Of a stretch of 64,000 bases of DNA, positions 15,923 to 24,172 are shown one piece after another. Below the pieces are notes generated by a model. The model did no database searches and had not been told where the DNA came from. It was given only the letters and a program-made list of their open reading frames with translations. Made by a program: the position numbers and the translations under genes. How positions within the stretch are numbered: the stretch's first letter is position 1; every line of letters begins with the position of its first letter. This stretch comes from Streptomyces sp. TP-A0356 (lineage in GTDB: Bacteria; Actinomycetota; Actinomycetes; Streptomycetales; Streptomycetaceae): assembly GCF_001417775.1 (NCBI RefSeq), contig NZ_BBZJ01000021.1, forward strand, positions 372,001-436,000. The letters run 5' to 3'.

Positions 15923-17077
15923 ATGACGAGCCAGCACCAGAACACCCCGAGCTGGGATCAGATCCGCCGGGCGCCCAAGGTCCTGCTGCACGACCACCTC
16001 GATGGGGGTCTGCGCCCCGGCACGATCGTCGAACTCGCCCGTGAGACGGGCTACGCACACCTCCCCGAGACCGATCCGGACAAGCTCGGCGTCTGGTTCC
16101 GCGAGGCCGCCGACTCCGGCTCCCTGGAGCGTTACCTGGAGACCTTCTCCCACACCGTCGGCGTGATGCAGACCCGCGAGGCGCTCGTGCGCGTGGCCGC
16201 CGAGTGCGCCGAGGACCTCGCCGAGGACGGCGTCGTCTACGCGGAGGTGCGGTACGCGCCCGAGCAGCATCTGGAGGCCGGGCTCAGCCTGGAGGAGGTC
16301 GTCGAGGCGGTCAACGAGGGCTTCCGGGAGGGCGAGCGGCGGGCGAAGGCGAACGGCCACCGCATCCGTGTCGGCGCCCTGCTCACCGCCATGCGGCACG
16401 CGGCCCGCGCACTGGAGATCGCCGAACTGGCCAACCGGTACCGGGACCTGGGGGTGGTGGGCTTCGACATCGCCGGCGCCGAGGCCGGTTACCCGCCCAC
16501 CCGGCACCTGGACGCCTTCGAGTACCTCAAGCGCGAGAACAACCACTTCACCATCCACGCCGGCGAGGCCTTCGGGCTGCCGTCCATCTGGCAGGCCCTG
16601 CAGTGGTGCGGGGCCGACCGGCTCGGGCACGGGGTGCGCATCATCGACGACATCCAGGTCCTCGAGGACGGTTCGGTCAAGCTCGGGCGCCTCGCCTCGT
16701 ACGTACGTGACAAGCGCGTCCCGCTGGAGCTGTGCCCGAGCTCCAACCTCCAGACCGGTGCCGCCGACTCGTATGCCGAACACCCGATCGGACTCCTGCG
16801 GAGGCTGCACTTCCGTGCCACGGTGAACACGGACAACCGTCTGATGTCGGGGACGAGCATGAGCCGGGAATTCCACCACCTGGTCGAGGCTTTCGGATAC
16901 ACGCTCGACGACATGCAGTGGTTCTCGGTCAATGCTATGAAGTCAGCATTCATCCCTTTCGATGAACGACTCGCGATGATCAATGACGTCATCAAGCCCG
17001 GATATGCCGAGTTGAAATCCGAATGGCTGTTCCAGCAGACCGCCTCCACCAGCGGCTCTGCGGGATCCGAGCGCTGA
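15923..17077 (+). CDS. add: Adenosine deaminase
   Basis: This zinc enzyme converts adenosine and deoxyadenosine to inosine and deoxyinosine. It has 384 residues. The N-terminal metal motif HDHLDGG is near residues 23-29, HAGEAFG near 213, CPSSN near 270 and NTDNRLMSG near 301. The Asn after the metal-binding Asp, where many adenosine deaminases have a second Asp, is as I recall usual in actinobacterial members. ATG 15923 has no ribosome site and lies six nt after a -10 element. The longer reading back to 15863 would run through the operator. Its inosine product is the substrate of the purine phosphorylase at 30.9-31.8 kb, which carries the same operator. Confidence 0.95.
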   Translation: MTSQHQNTPSWDQIRRAPKVLLHDHLDGGLRPGTIVELARETGYAHLPETDPDKLGVWFREAADSGSLERYLETFSHTVGVMQTREALVRVAAECAEDLAEDGVVYAEVRYAPEQHLEAGLSLEEVVEAVNEGFREGERRAKANGHRIRVGALLTAMRHAARALEIAELANRYRDLGVVGFDIAGAEAGYPPTRHLDAFEYLKRENNHFTIHAGEAFGLPSIWQALQWCGADRLGHGVRIIDDIQVLEDGSVKLGRLASYVRDKRVPLELCPSSNLQTGAADSYAEHPIGLLRRLHFRATVNTDNRLMSGTSMSREFHHLVEAFGYTLDDMQWFSVNAMKSAFIPFDERLAMINDVIKPGYAELKSEWLFQQTASTSGSAGSER

Positions 17078-17091
17078 CGGAATTGCTCTTG

Positions 17092-17122
17092 AAGCGGCCG
17101 GGAGACGATGTCCCGGCCGCTT
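17092..17122 (+). terminator. Terminator of add
   Basis: AAGCGGCCGGGA (17092-17103) pairs perfectly with TCCCGGCCGCTT (17111-17122), with a 7-nt loop and a short T-run, 15 nt after the stop codon. Confidence 0.85.
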
Positions 17123-17206
17123 TCGGGTGTTTGCGGAGCCCGGCCGCGCGTGTTTACGGTTCTGGACTGCTCACCCCCCGTCATCGGATCCAAGGACGCA
17201 TCCACC

Positions 17207-17560
17207 ATGAAGCAGTCTGCTGCCAAGACCCTCGGTGTCGCCGCCCTCGGTGCCGCCTTCGCCGCCGCGGGCGCGGGCGTCGCGAGCGCGGCCCCGGCCG
17301 TCCCGGACGGCGCCGGGCTGGACACCGTCACCCAGGCGCTGCCGACGGGCGACGTCACCAAGGTGCTGCCGCCCGGCACGGGTGATGTGCTCGGCCAGGG
17401 ACAGAACGCGCTCGGCGGGGCGGTGGCCGCCACCCGGCCCGTCGCCGAGAGGGCCGTCACCGGTGGCCCGGCCGCACCCGCCGCCGGACTGCTCGGCGGA
17501 CTGCCGGTCAAGGGACTGCCCGCGCACGGCCTGCCGGTGAACGGAACCCCGCTGGTCTGA
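17207..17560 (+). CDS. Small secreted Pro/Gly/Ala-rich protein
   Basis: This is an exported protein of 117 residues. A Sec-type signal peptide with two Lys and a long Ala-rich core ends at ASAAPA near residue 29. The mature part is low-complexity and rich in Gly, Leu, Pro and Val (for example GLLGGLPVKGLPAHGLPVNG) and has no cysteines or known domain. ATG 17207 has AAGGA upstream. It resembles in style, but not clearly in sequence, the small exported protein at 23674. Such ATP/GLP-rich secreted proteins are frequent in Streptomyces and lack an assigned role. Confidence 0.8.
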   Translation: MKQSAAKTLGVAALGAAFAAAGAGVASAAPAVPDGAGLDTVTQALPTGDVTKVLPPGTGDVLGQGQNALGGAVAATRPVAERAVTGGPAAPAAGLLGGLPVKGLPAHGLPVNGTPLV

Positions 17561-17579
17561 GACGACCCGGCCCGTACGA

Positions 17580-17616
17580 CGCCGATGGGCGCCCCGGACC
17601 GGGGCGCCCATCGGCG
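17580..17616. terminator. Bidirectional terminator between convergent genes
   Basis: A perfect 16-bp stem, CGCCGATGGGCGCCCC (17580-17595) with 17601-17616, closes a 5-nt loop. It lies between the plus-strand secreted protein and the minus-strand PspC gene. Confidence 0.85.
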
Positions 17617-17646
17617 TGTGGATGCGGCAGCCGGCCGCACCCGTGG

Positions 17647-17853
17647 TCACCAGGCCGTGCGGGCGTCCGTCTTGTCCTCCGACGGGAACAGGATCCACAG
17701 CGCTATGTAGAGCAGGAACTGCGGTCCGGGGAGCAGGCACGACAGCAGGAAGATCACACGCATCGTGGTCGCGGAGGTGCCGAAGCGCCGTGCCAGCGCT
17801 GCGCACACTCCGCCGATCATCCGTCCATGAGTGGGGCGGGCCAGGGCGGTCAT
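17647..17853 (-). CDS. PspC-domain small membrane protein
   Basis: This is a 68-residue PspC-family protein. GRMIGGVCAALARRFG is the amphipathic start of the domain and TMRVIFLLSCLLPGPQFLLY the transmembrane part, ending in a short charged tail. In other bacteria PspC proteins respond to membrane stress; here there is no adjacent PspA. ATG 17853 is the natural start. The upstream 220 bp is filled by a simple-sequence array. Confidence 0.88.
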   Translation of the reverse strand: MTALARPTHGRMIGGVCAALARRFGTSATTMRVIFLLSCLLPGPQFLLYIALWILFPSEDKTDARTAW

Positions 17854-17919
17854 GGTGGCTCCTTCGCGAACCGTGGGCGGGAATCGGCTCCCGGCGGCTG
17901 CCGGGACCCCGGTCGGCGC

Positions 17920-18040
17920 CGATGTCCTCGACGCTGTCGATGTCGATGTCGCTGTCGTCGCTGCCGTCGATGTCCTCGGCGTTCTCGGGCGTTCTCGACG
18001 TTCGTTGTCGACGTTCGTTTCTCGGCGTTCTCGACGTGAT
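17920..18040. repeat. Simple-sequence array of GTCGATGTC / GTTCTCGACGTTCGT units
   Basis: Between the PspC and VanZ genes the DNA is built from overlapping short units such as GTCGATGTCGATGTCGCTGTC and CGTTCTCGACGTTCG. No convincing open reading frame fits it on either strand. The repeats are imperfect, with 6- to 15-bp periods. Confidence 0.6.
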
Positions 18041-18075
18041 CCACGCTACGGGGACGAAGCGGGCGAAGCGTCACT

Positions 18076-18627
18076 CTACGGAGCCATCCCGACCCTGGGA
18101 ATCGTCGGGGTCCGACCCTGAGACGGCTCCTCCCGCGGCAGGGCCGTCCGGCTGCGCGACGCGGCCCGGCGGCGGAGCCGGAGCCGGGCGGCGGGTACGA
18201 CCAGGAGATGGGCCAACGCCACCCCGGTCGTGTTGAGCAGGACGGCGTCGATGTCCACCACCTGTCCCGGCACCCCGGTCTGCAGCAGTTCGATACCCAG
18301 CGAGATCAGGCTGCCCGCGGTGACCGTACGGGCCAGCGAGGCGAGCGGCGAGACGACCAGCCGCCCACCGGCCATCGGCAGCAGCACTCCGAGCGGTGCG
18401 AGCAGCGCGAGCCGCTCCCCGATCCGGCGGGCGGCCTCCTGCCAGCCCAGCGCGAGATCGGCTCTGATACCGGCGAACGGATGGAGGTTGGCGGGCCTCA
18501 CCCAGGGCACGTCCAGCGGGCGCAGCGTGATCCAGGCGACGAGCGCGAGGTGTGCGACCAGGAGGACACCCCCTGCCACACGGACGCGGATCACGGCGCT
18601 GCCGCCGTTTGAGCCTTGACGCTGCAC
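18076..18627 (-). CDS. VanZ-family membrane protein
   Basis: This is a VanZ-like integral membrane protein, about 183 residues, with four to five membrane helices. Characteristic are the early WITLRPLDVPW-like segment, the helix pair around LALLAPLGVLLPM, and the family block GQVVDIDAVLLNTTG near residue 120. The start is GTG 18627, or an internal GTG about 11 codons later. VanZ proteins are linked to low-level glycopeptide resistance in enterococci, but most Streptomyces copies have no assigned role. No resistance genes are nearby. Confidence 0.85.
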   Translation of the reverse strand: MQRQGSNGGSAVIRVRVAGGVLLVAHLALVAWITLRPLDVPWVRPANLHPFAGIRADLALGWQEAARRIGERLALLAPLGVLLPMAGGRLVVSPLASLARTVTAGSLISLGIELLQTGVPGQVVDIDAVLLNTTGVALAHLLVVPAARLRLRRRAASRSRTALPREEPSQGRTPTIPRVGMAP

Positions 18628-18746
18628 GCCCCCCTAGACGCGGGGCCCGGCACGATCGGTTCCGCCGCGCGGCGCGGCGCATGAGGGGGACACATGGCCG
18701 AGCGCCGAGCGCCGAGCGCCTGGCGGGCGGCCGGGACCGCGCCGGT

Positions 18747-19361
18747 TCAGGCGCCGAGTGCCTCGGTCGAGGGCGGTGTCACGGTGCCCGGGCGGGAACG
18801 CACCTCGCTCGTGCACCGGTAGCGGCGCAGCGGCCGGTCCTGCGGGCCGCCGAGCACGACGGTCCCGTCGTCGGTGGCGGTCGCCTCCGAGTCGGCGAAG
18901 GTGCAGACGATCTGCGCGAGGGCGAACGAGGTGAGGTCCTGCGGACGGACGCTCAGCCGGAACGTGCTCTCCGGATCCTTGCCGCGCGGCCCGCTCACCC
19001 TGATGCCGCCGGTGACGTCCGTCGTGTAGCCCGCCTGCTTCTGCGGGGCGGACGGCTTGGCGGCGAGCTGGTCGAGCAGTCCCTGTGCCACCAGCACACG
19101 GCGCCGCGCCTCGGCCGTGCCGTCGGGTATACGCACGAAACGGTCGACCGTCACCAGCTGCGCGGCGCACAGCATGAAGACCTGGACCGGTATGCCACGG
19201 CCGGCCTGCGTGGACACGTCGGCGCCCGGCAGCGCGCAGGGCATCCGGGAGGGGGCGGGGCCGAAGTCCGTGGGCACCTGGGTGGCCCGGATGCCACACC
19301 CGGCCAGCAGCGCGGCCAGCAGCGGGACGGCGAGCAAGCAGCGTCCGCCTCGTAGGGTCAT
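18747..19361 (-). CDS. Lipoprotein of the afsQ operon (CseA-like)
   Basis: This is a 204-residue exported lipoprotein. The signal sequence ends in a lipobox with LLAGC near residue 22. The mature part has several Cys residues and no recognised catalytic domain. Its ATG overlaps the afsQ2 stop (ATGA), so it is the third, translationally coupled gene of the afsQ1-afsQ2 operon. By analogy with CseA in the cseABC-sigE operon it may tune signalling by the sensor kinase at the outer membrane face. That role is inferred from position and architecture. Confidence 0.85.
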   Translation of the reverse strand: MTLRGGRCLLAVPLLAALLAGCGIRATQVPTDFGPAPSRMPCALPGADVSTQAGRGIPVQVFMLCAAQLVTVDRFVRIPDGTAEARRRVLVAQGLLDQLAAKPSAPQKQAGYTTDVTGGIRVSGPRGKDPESTFRLSVRPQDLTSFALAQIVCTFADSEATATDDGTVVLGGPQDRPLRRYRCTSEVRSRPGTVTPPSTEALGA

Positions 19362-20923
19362 CGGGCGTTCTCCTCGGTGCCGTTCCCGTTCCGCGTCTCC
19401 TCCGCGATCAGCGGCGACGCGTCGCGCGGCAGGCGCAGCGTGAACACCGCCCCGCCCCCCTGCGCGTTGGCGGCCGTGATCCCGCCGCCGTGGATGTTCG
19501 CGTTCTCCATGGCGATGGACAGGCCGAGGCCGCTGCCCTCGGAGCGCGGACGCGAGGCGCTCGCCTTGTAGAAGCGGTCGAAGACGTGCGGCAGGACGTC
19601 CTCGGGGATGCCGGGGCCGTGGTCCTGCACCTCGATGAGGAGCTCCTCGCCCTCCTCGCGCACGCGGACGCGTACCGGCGAACCGCCGTGCTTGAGCGCG
19701 TTGCCGATCAGGTTCGCCAGGATCACATCGAGGCGACGCGGGTCGAGGCGGGCCATCATGCCGCGCTCGGCGTCCAGCTCGACGGCGTCCAGCCAGGCGC
19801 GGGCGTCGATGCACGCGGTGATCTGGTCGGCGATGTCCACGTCGTCCAGGACCAGCCGGGCCGTGCCCGCGTCGAAGCGGGTGACCTCCATCAGGTTCTC
19901 GACGAGGTCGTTGAGCCGCCGGGTCTCGCTGACCACGAGCCGTACGGCGGGCTCGATCATCGGATCGATGCCACCCGTCTCCGCGTCCAGCTCCTCCTCC
20001 AGGACCTCGGTGACGGCCGTGATCGCCGTGAGGGGCGTGCGCAGCTCGTGCGACATGTCCGCCACGAATCGGCGGGAGGCCTCCTCCCGGGCGCTCATGT
20101 CCGCGACGGTCTTCTCCAGGGACTCGGCGGCGCTGTTGAACGTCCGGGACAGCTCGGCCAGCTCATCGGTGCCGGACACACGCAGCCGGGTGTCCAGCTT
20201 GCCCTCGCCCAGGCGCCGGGCCGCGATGCCGAGGCGGTGCACCGGCTTCAGCACGGTCGTGGCGGCGGCCTGGGCGAGCAGCGCCGAGCCGATCAGTGCG
20301 AGACCGGTGGCGATACCTAGGGACCAGGCGAGCGAGTCGAGGTCCTTGGCCTCCGGCTCCAGGGACTTGCGCATGTAGCCGGCCGGGCCGCCGCCGATCA
20401 CCTTCGCCCCGCCCACCAGGTACGGCTTGTCGCCCTCGACGACGCGCTGCCAGTACAGGTGGTAGGGGGACTTGTTGGCCGACGACACCGCCTGCTGCCT
20501 GTCGACCGCCTTGCGCAGGGACTTCGGCACGTCCTCCAGCGTGAAGGTGTCCAGGGCGGAGTTGCCGGCCACGGTCCTGCCGTGCTCGTCCTGCGCGACC
20601 AGCAGCACGCTGAAGTGCTGGCTGCTGTTGGCCATCTGCCCGGCGGCGTGCTGCAGTTCGTCCTGCGTCGGATGCACGGGCAGCGAACTCGCCCGGTTCT
20701 GCATCTCCTGCTGGAAGTCGCGCAGCACCGAGTCCTGGGTGCGGGTGAGCACGGCCTCGCGGTTGAGCCAGTACGCGATGCCGGACGCGGACACGGCGGC
20801 GGTGAGCGCGACGAGCCCGAACACCACCACAAGGCGCAGTCTGAGGCTCGTGAAGCGCAGTCGCGACAGTACGGCCTTGCGCGCCGCGGCCCAGCCGCGG
20901 AGTCCCCCTTGCGGATCGGTCAC
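19358..20923 (-). CDS. afsQ2: AfsQ2 sensor histidine kinase
   Basis: This is the membrane histidine kinase of the AfsQ1/Q2 two-component system, about 521 residues. A first transmembrane helix (VVVFGLVALTAAVSASGIAY) is followed by an extracytoplasmic sensor loop, a second helix (GIATGLALIGSALLAQAAA), a HAMP domain, the H-box DMSHELRTPLTAI, the N-box IGNALKHGG, then DHGPGIP and GSGLGLS. GTG 20923 overlaps the afsQ1 stop (GTGA) and gives a sensible N-terminus; the frame open further upstream lies inside afsQ1. In S. coelicolor this system responds to nitrogen excess and controls antibiotic genes and sigQ. Confidence 0.93.
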   Translation of the reverse strand: MTDPQGGLRGWAAARKAVLSRLRFTSLRLRLVVVFGLVALTAAVSASGIAYWLNREAVLTRTQDSVLRDFQQEMQNRASSLPVHPTQDELQHAAGQMANSSQHFSVLLVAQDEHGRTVAGNSALDTFTLEDVPKSLRKAVDRQQAVSSANKSPYHLYWQRVVEGDKPYLVGGAKVIGGGPAGYMRKSLEPEAKDLDSLAWSLGIATGLALIGSALLAQAAATTVLKPVHRLGIAARRLGEGKLDTRLRVSGTDELAELSRTFNSAAESLEKTVADMSAREEASRRFVADMSHELRTPLTAITAVTEVLEEELDAETGGIDPMIEPAVRLVVSETRRLNDLVENLMEVTRFDAGTARLVLDDVDIADQITACIDARAWLDAVELDAERGMMARLDPRRLDVILANLIGNALKHGGSPVRVRVREEGEELLIEVQDHGPGIPEDVLPHVFDRFYKASASRPRSEGSGLGLSIAMENANIHGGGITAANAQGGGAVFTLRLPRDASPLIAEETRNGNGTEENAR

Positions 20924-21597
20924 TGAGGCGCGTCCAGCCGGTAGCCGACGCCGCGGACCGTGCGGATCAGCGTCGGGGACGACGGTACGTCCTCGACCTT
21001 GGCGCGCAGCCGCTGCACGCACGCGTCGACGAGCCGTGAGTCGCCCAGGTAGTCGTGCTCCCACACCAGCCGCAGCAACTGCTGCCGGGACAGCGCCTGT
21101 CCGGGCCGCCGGCTCAGCTCCAGCAGCAACCGCAGTTCCGTCGGGGTGAGTTGCAGGTCATCGCCGTTCTTGGTGACCGTCATCGCGGCCCGGTCGATGA
21201 CCAGGCTGCCGAAGGTCGCCGAGTCGCTGGCCTCGCGCTCGCCGCGGCGCAGCACGGCCCGGATCCGGGCGTCGAGCACCCGCCCCTGCACCGGCTTGAC
21301 GACGTAGTCGTCGGCGCCGGACTCCAGCCCGACCACGACGTCGATGTCGTCACTGCGCGCGGTCAGCAGGATGATCGGCAGCTGGTCGGTGCGCCGGATG
21401 CGGCGGCACACCTCGAACCCGTCGATGCCGGGCAGCATGACGTCCAGCACGATCAGATCAGGCCGCTGCTCGCGCAACAGCTTGAGACCGTCCTCGCCGG
21501 TGGCAGCGGTGGCCACCCGGTGTCCCTGGCGCGTCAAAGAGAGCTCCAGGGCCGTCCGGATGGCGTCGTCGTCCTCGATCAGCAACAGGGAAGGCAC
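20920..21597 (-). CDS. afsQ1: AfsQ1 response regulator
   Basis: This is an OmpR/PhoB-family response regulator, 225 residues. The receiver domain has the acidic pocket LIEDDD, the phospho-acceptor in IVLDVMLPG and Lys in YVVKPV. The C-terminal winged helix includes LTPTELRLLLELSRRPGQ and VQRLRAKVED. GTG 21597 gives exactly the length I remember for AfsQ1. A CAGAAT hexamer seven nt upstream could be a -10 of a leaderless transcript. It heads the operon afsQ1-afsQ2-lipoprotein and is divergent from sigQ, whose upstream region holds a matching AfsQ1 box. Confidence 0.94.
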   Translation of the reverse strand: MPSLLLIEDDDAIRTALELSLTRQGHRVATAATGEDGLKLLREQRPDLIVLDVMLPGIDGFEVCRRIRRTDQLPIILLTARSDDIDVVVGLESGADDYVVKPVQGRVLDARIRAVLRRGEREASDSATFGSLVIDRAAMTVTKNGDDLQLTPTELRLLLELSRRPGQALSRQQLLRLVWEHDYLGDSRLVDACVQRLRAKVEDVPSSPTLIRTVRGVGYRLDAPQ

Positions 21598-21749
21598 GGG
21601 GGCCATTCTGGCCCATGCCATGGCCGTCTTTCGACTGCTGGAGCGCTCCCACGCCTGTTGCCCGTCCTCGGACCCGATCACCGTCACGGATGCGTAGCCG
21701 TACGACTCTTCTCCGTCACCATGCTGTGAGGTGGCTGCGGACGACCCCT

Positions 21750-21765
21750 GTGACAGGTCTGTGAC
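21750..21765. promoter_or_regulatory. AfsQ1 binding box
   Basis: GTGAC at 21750-21754 and GTGAC at 21761-21765, separated by 6 bp, fit the published AfsQ1 consensus GTnAC-n6-GTnAC exactly. The box lies in the 264-bp region between the divergent afsQ1 and sigQ starts, 97 bp upstream of sigQ. Confidence 0.85.
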
Positions 21766-21861
21766 AGTCGACGGACACGGCCATGAAGTCGCCCCGGCAG
21801 AGTTTTCGGCACAGGCAAGGAAGCAAGTCGAAGACCGGGACTCCACGACGGGGGGCGCGAG

Positions 21862-22638
21862 ATGAACACGCTGCACGGCACCAGCACCAGCGCAGTGGTC
21901 ACGCGGCTGCACGACGTGACCCGGGGTTCGGAGAAGTCCGGTACCGGTGGCGGTACCACCCTGCTCGAGCGGAGCCGAGAGCTTGGGGGAGGGCGGGGGT
22001 GCGCTCGCGGCACCGGGCGTCAGCACACCGGCTATATGACGGTGGTTGACGCTCACACGGGGGAAGCTCACGGGGGAGCCGCGTACGGGGAGGCCTCGGG
22101 GGAGCGCCGCTCGGCGACGGAGGCGGAGTTCACCGCCTACGTCGAGGAGCGCCGCGCCTCCCTGTACGCAACCGCCTATCACCTGACCGGTGACCGCTTC
22201 GAGGCCGAGGACCTGCTGCAGAGCGCCCTGTTCTCGACGTACAAGGCGTGGGACCGGATCACTGACAAGGCCGCGCTGGGTGGCTACCTGCGGCGGACCA
22301 TGACCAACCTGCACATCAGCGCGTGGCGCCGCCGCAAGCTGAACGAGTACCCGACCGAGGAGCTGCCGGAGACCGCCGGCGACACGGATGCGATGCGCGG
22401 CACCGAACTGCGCGCCGTCCTGTGGCAGGCGCTCGCCCGGCTGCCGGAACTCCAGCGCACCATGCTGGTCCTGCGCTACTACGAGGGCCGCACGGACCCG
22501 GAGATCGCGGAGATCCTCGACATCAGTGTCGGCACGGTGAAGTCCAGCATCTGGCGGTCGCTCCGCCGGCTGCGCGAGGACGAGGTCCTCAGCTTCGGCC
22601 GTGACGAGGAGGAGTCCTTCGGGGAGCTTGTCGCCTGA
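21862..22638 (+). CDS. sigQ: Sigma factor SigQ (SigE-like ECF)
   Basis: This is an ECF sigma factor of the SigE-like group, up to 258 residues. Region 2 includes YATAYHLTGDRFEAEDLLQS and the region 4 helix-turn-helix includes YEGRTDPEIAEILDISVGTV. The first 85 residues before the sigma domain are low-complexity, and their DNA carries copies of ACGGGGGA that reappear in the array behind the gene. ATG 22036 is a plausible shorter start that removes most of this tail. In S. coelicolor sigQ is the main AfsQ1 target and antagonises AfsQ1 output; the box at 21750-21765 supports the same circuit here. Confidence 0.9.
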   Translation: MNTLHGTSTSAVVTRLHDVTRGSEKSGTGGGTTLLERSRELGGGRGCARGTGRQHTGYMTVVDAHTGEAHGGAAYGEASGERRSATEAEFTAYVEERRASLYATAYHLTGDRFEAEDLLQSALFSTYKAWDRITDKAALGGYLRRTMTNLHISAWRRRKLNEYPTEELPETAGDTDAMRGTELRAVLWQALARLPELQRTMLVLRYYEGRTDPEIAEILDISVGTVKSSIWRSLRRLREDEVLSFGRDEEESFGELVA

Positions 22639-22642
22639 GGGA

Positions 22643-22750
22643 TCGGGGGGATACGGGGGAACACGGGGGAGCGGTACCGGGGGAGGAACACGGGGGAATC
22701 ACGGGGTCACGGGGGACCACGGGGGAAGTGCCGCCACGGGGGAAGCACGG
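22643..22750. repeat. ACGGGGGA short-unit array behind sigQ
   Basis: About eight copies of ACGGGGGA or close variants, spaced 3-10 bp apart, start five nt after the sigQ stop codon. Related copies lie inside the sigQ N-terminal coding DNA at about 22054-22110. No hairpin potential is evident, because the G-runs are all on one strand. A G-rich structure is possible. Confidence 0.65.
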
Positions 22751-22810
22751 CGGTGCGCAGGAGAGCGGGACTGGGGGGCCGGGGGGTCCATCCAGTCCCG
22801 TTTCCCGTTC

Positions 22811-22877
22811 TGCCGTCCTGCCGTCCTGTTCTCTTCTGCCGTCCTGCCGTCCTGCCGTCCTGCCGTCCTGCCGTCCC
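22811..22877. repeat. TGCCGTCC octamer tandem array
   Basis: Two head-to-tail copies of TGCCGTCC, a short TGTTCTCT interruption and five more copies follow each other exactly. Further degenerate units (GTTCTGCCGTCC) lie on both sides. It sits in the 271-bp gap between sigQ and the convergent kinase gene. It is noncoding and could vary in copy number by slippage. Confidence 0.7.
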
Positions 22878-22909
22878 GTTCTCGTTCTGCCGTCCCGCCG
22901 CTCGCGGGA

Positions 22910-23545
22910 CTACGCCGCGATGCTCACCGACGCTCGCCGGCCCGCCGCGGCTGCCGCGAGCCGGCTCAACGCTTCGTCCCGGTCGCAGGCGTACGCCCCA
23001 AGGCCCGTCTGGCGGGCGACGATCGACCGCTCCGCGCGCATCAGCCGCCAGCCGCGGCGCAGCAGGAACGGGACCGACTTGCGGCCCTCCTCGAGGTCGC
23101 GCGCGAAACGGCGGCGGAACGTGGTCAGCGGCCCACGGGTCAGGCACAGCGCGTCGGCCAGGAGGCCCGCTTCACGGCAGCGCCCCACGAGTTCGGCGGC
23201 GAAGACGCCCTCCGCGACGAACACCGGCGTACGGTCGATGTGCAGTGTCTCCTCGCCGGTACGCGCGCTGAGCGCGATGTCGTACACGGGCACCGTCGTG
23301 CGGCCCGTGGCGCACAGTTCGGCGATGGCCGCGACCGCGGCGTCCGCGTCCCACGACCGCGGATCGTCCCAGTCGATGTCCGAACTCCCCTCCACCAGCG
23401 GCAGGGTGGGGTCGTCGCCCTCCTTGTAGAAGTCGTCGAGCCGCAGCACGGGCAGGCCCGACAGGGCGGCGACGAGGGACTTGCCGGATCCGGAGGGGCC
23501 GCAGAGCAGCACGACGCGGGCGGGGGCCGGAGGATGGAGACTCAC
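22910..23545 (-). CDS. Uridine-kinase-like P-loop protein
   Basis: This is a P-loop kinase-like protein of about 211 residues. Walker A is GPSGSGKSLVA near residue 15, followed by LRLDDFYKEGDD, which in uridine/cytidine kinases carries a substrate-binding Asp, then DWDDPRSWD and VPVYDI. It is related to uridine kinase and phosphoribulokinase-like proteins. It may phosphorylate uridine or cytidine for salvage, which would compete with the phosphorylase route encoded nearby. GTG 23545 places the P-loop at the usual distance. It has no copy of the nucleoside-regulon operator. Confidence 0.8.
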   Translation of the reverse strand: MSLHPPAPARVVLLCGPSGSGKSLVAALSGLPVLRLDDFYKEGDDPTLPLVEGSSDIDWDDPRSWDADAAVAAIAELCATGRTTVPVYDIALSARTGEETLHIDRTPVFVAEGVFAAELVGRCREAGLLADALCLTRGPLTTFRRRFARDLEEGRKSVPFLLRRGWRLMRAERSIVARQTGLGAYACDRDEALSRLAAAAAGRRASVSIAA

Positions 23546-23673
23546 GAGACACCAGTCTGACGCATCCCGGGCACTGTGCGGACCCCGCGGGTCGGCGTTG
23601 GAGCAGACATCACACCTCAACTACTGTGCGTGTCGACATGATTACGCTCAGCAGTGAAGAGGTGGCAGCAGCC

Positions 23674-24075
23674 ATGGCACGACACGCCTACCCCAAGTCC
23701 CCCACCGCCCGGCGCACCGTTGTCGCGCTCGCGACCGCGGGTGCCGCACTGGGGGCGGGCGCGGCCACGGCCTCGGCGGACAGCGCCCCGGTCCTCGACG
23801 TGATGCGCACCCGGCCCGCGTCGCTGGGCGACGCGGACCCGCAGGCGGGGCTGCCGGCGCTGACGGGGGCCGTGGGACATGTCACGGGCCCGCTCGCGGG
23901 CCTCAAGCCCAACCCGCTGGCGGGCACGGGAGCCGATCCGCTCGACAACGGCGTCGCCACCCAGATCGCCGACTTCAAGCCCCTGTCGTCGCAGACCCTG
24001 ACCCGGCCGGTGGCCCAGGCGCAGTCGCTCGGCAGCGTGCCGGTGGTCGGGCGGGTACTTCGGGCGACCCGCTGA
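23674..24075 (+). CDS. Small secreted protein of unknown function
   Basis: This is an exported protein of 133 residues. Basic residues, then VVALATAGAALGAGAATASA form a Sec signal peptide ending near residue 36. The mature part is rich in Leu, Pro, Gly and Thr and has no cysteines. ATG 23674 is favoured because the signal peptide then has normal length; ATG 23638 and GTG 23626 are open upstream, and a TACTGT hexamer at about 23621 could start transcription just before them. It resembles the protein at 17207 in size and composition. No function is assigned. Confidence 0.75.
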   Translation: MARHAYPKSPTARRTVVALATAGAALGAGAATASADSAPVLDVMRTRPASLGDADPQAGLPALTGAVGHVTGPLAGLKPNPLAGTGADPLDNGVATQIADFKPLSSQTLTRPVAQAQSLGSVPVVGRVLRATR

Positions 24076-24115
24076 CCGTCGCCCGAACGGGTGGCTCTGA
24101 CGGCCTCCACGACGA

Positions 24116-24155
24116 AGAGCCGCGCTTCCCCCGGACGGCGGGGAAGCGCGGCTCT
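24116..24155. terminator. Bidirectional terminator
   Basis: AGAGCCGCGCTTCCCC (24116-24131) pairs perfectly over 16 bp with 24140-24155, with an 8-nt loop. It separates the secreted protein gene from the convergent aldehyde dehydrogenase operon and probably serves both. Confidence 0.88.
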
Positions 24156-24172
24156 CCTGTCCCGGGGAGGCC

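Noticed and set aside
16820..16840. Missing second Asp in adenosine deaminase (NTDN)
   Set aside because: The same NTDNRLMS block is what I remember for actinobacterial adenosine deaminases, so it is not a defect.
22811..22877. CRISPR-like repeats
   Set aside because: The TGCCGTCC units are head-to-tail without spacers, so this is a simple tandem array.
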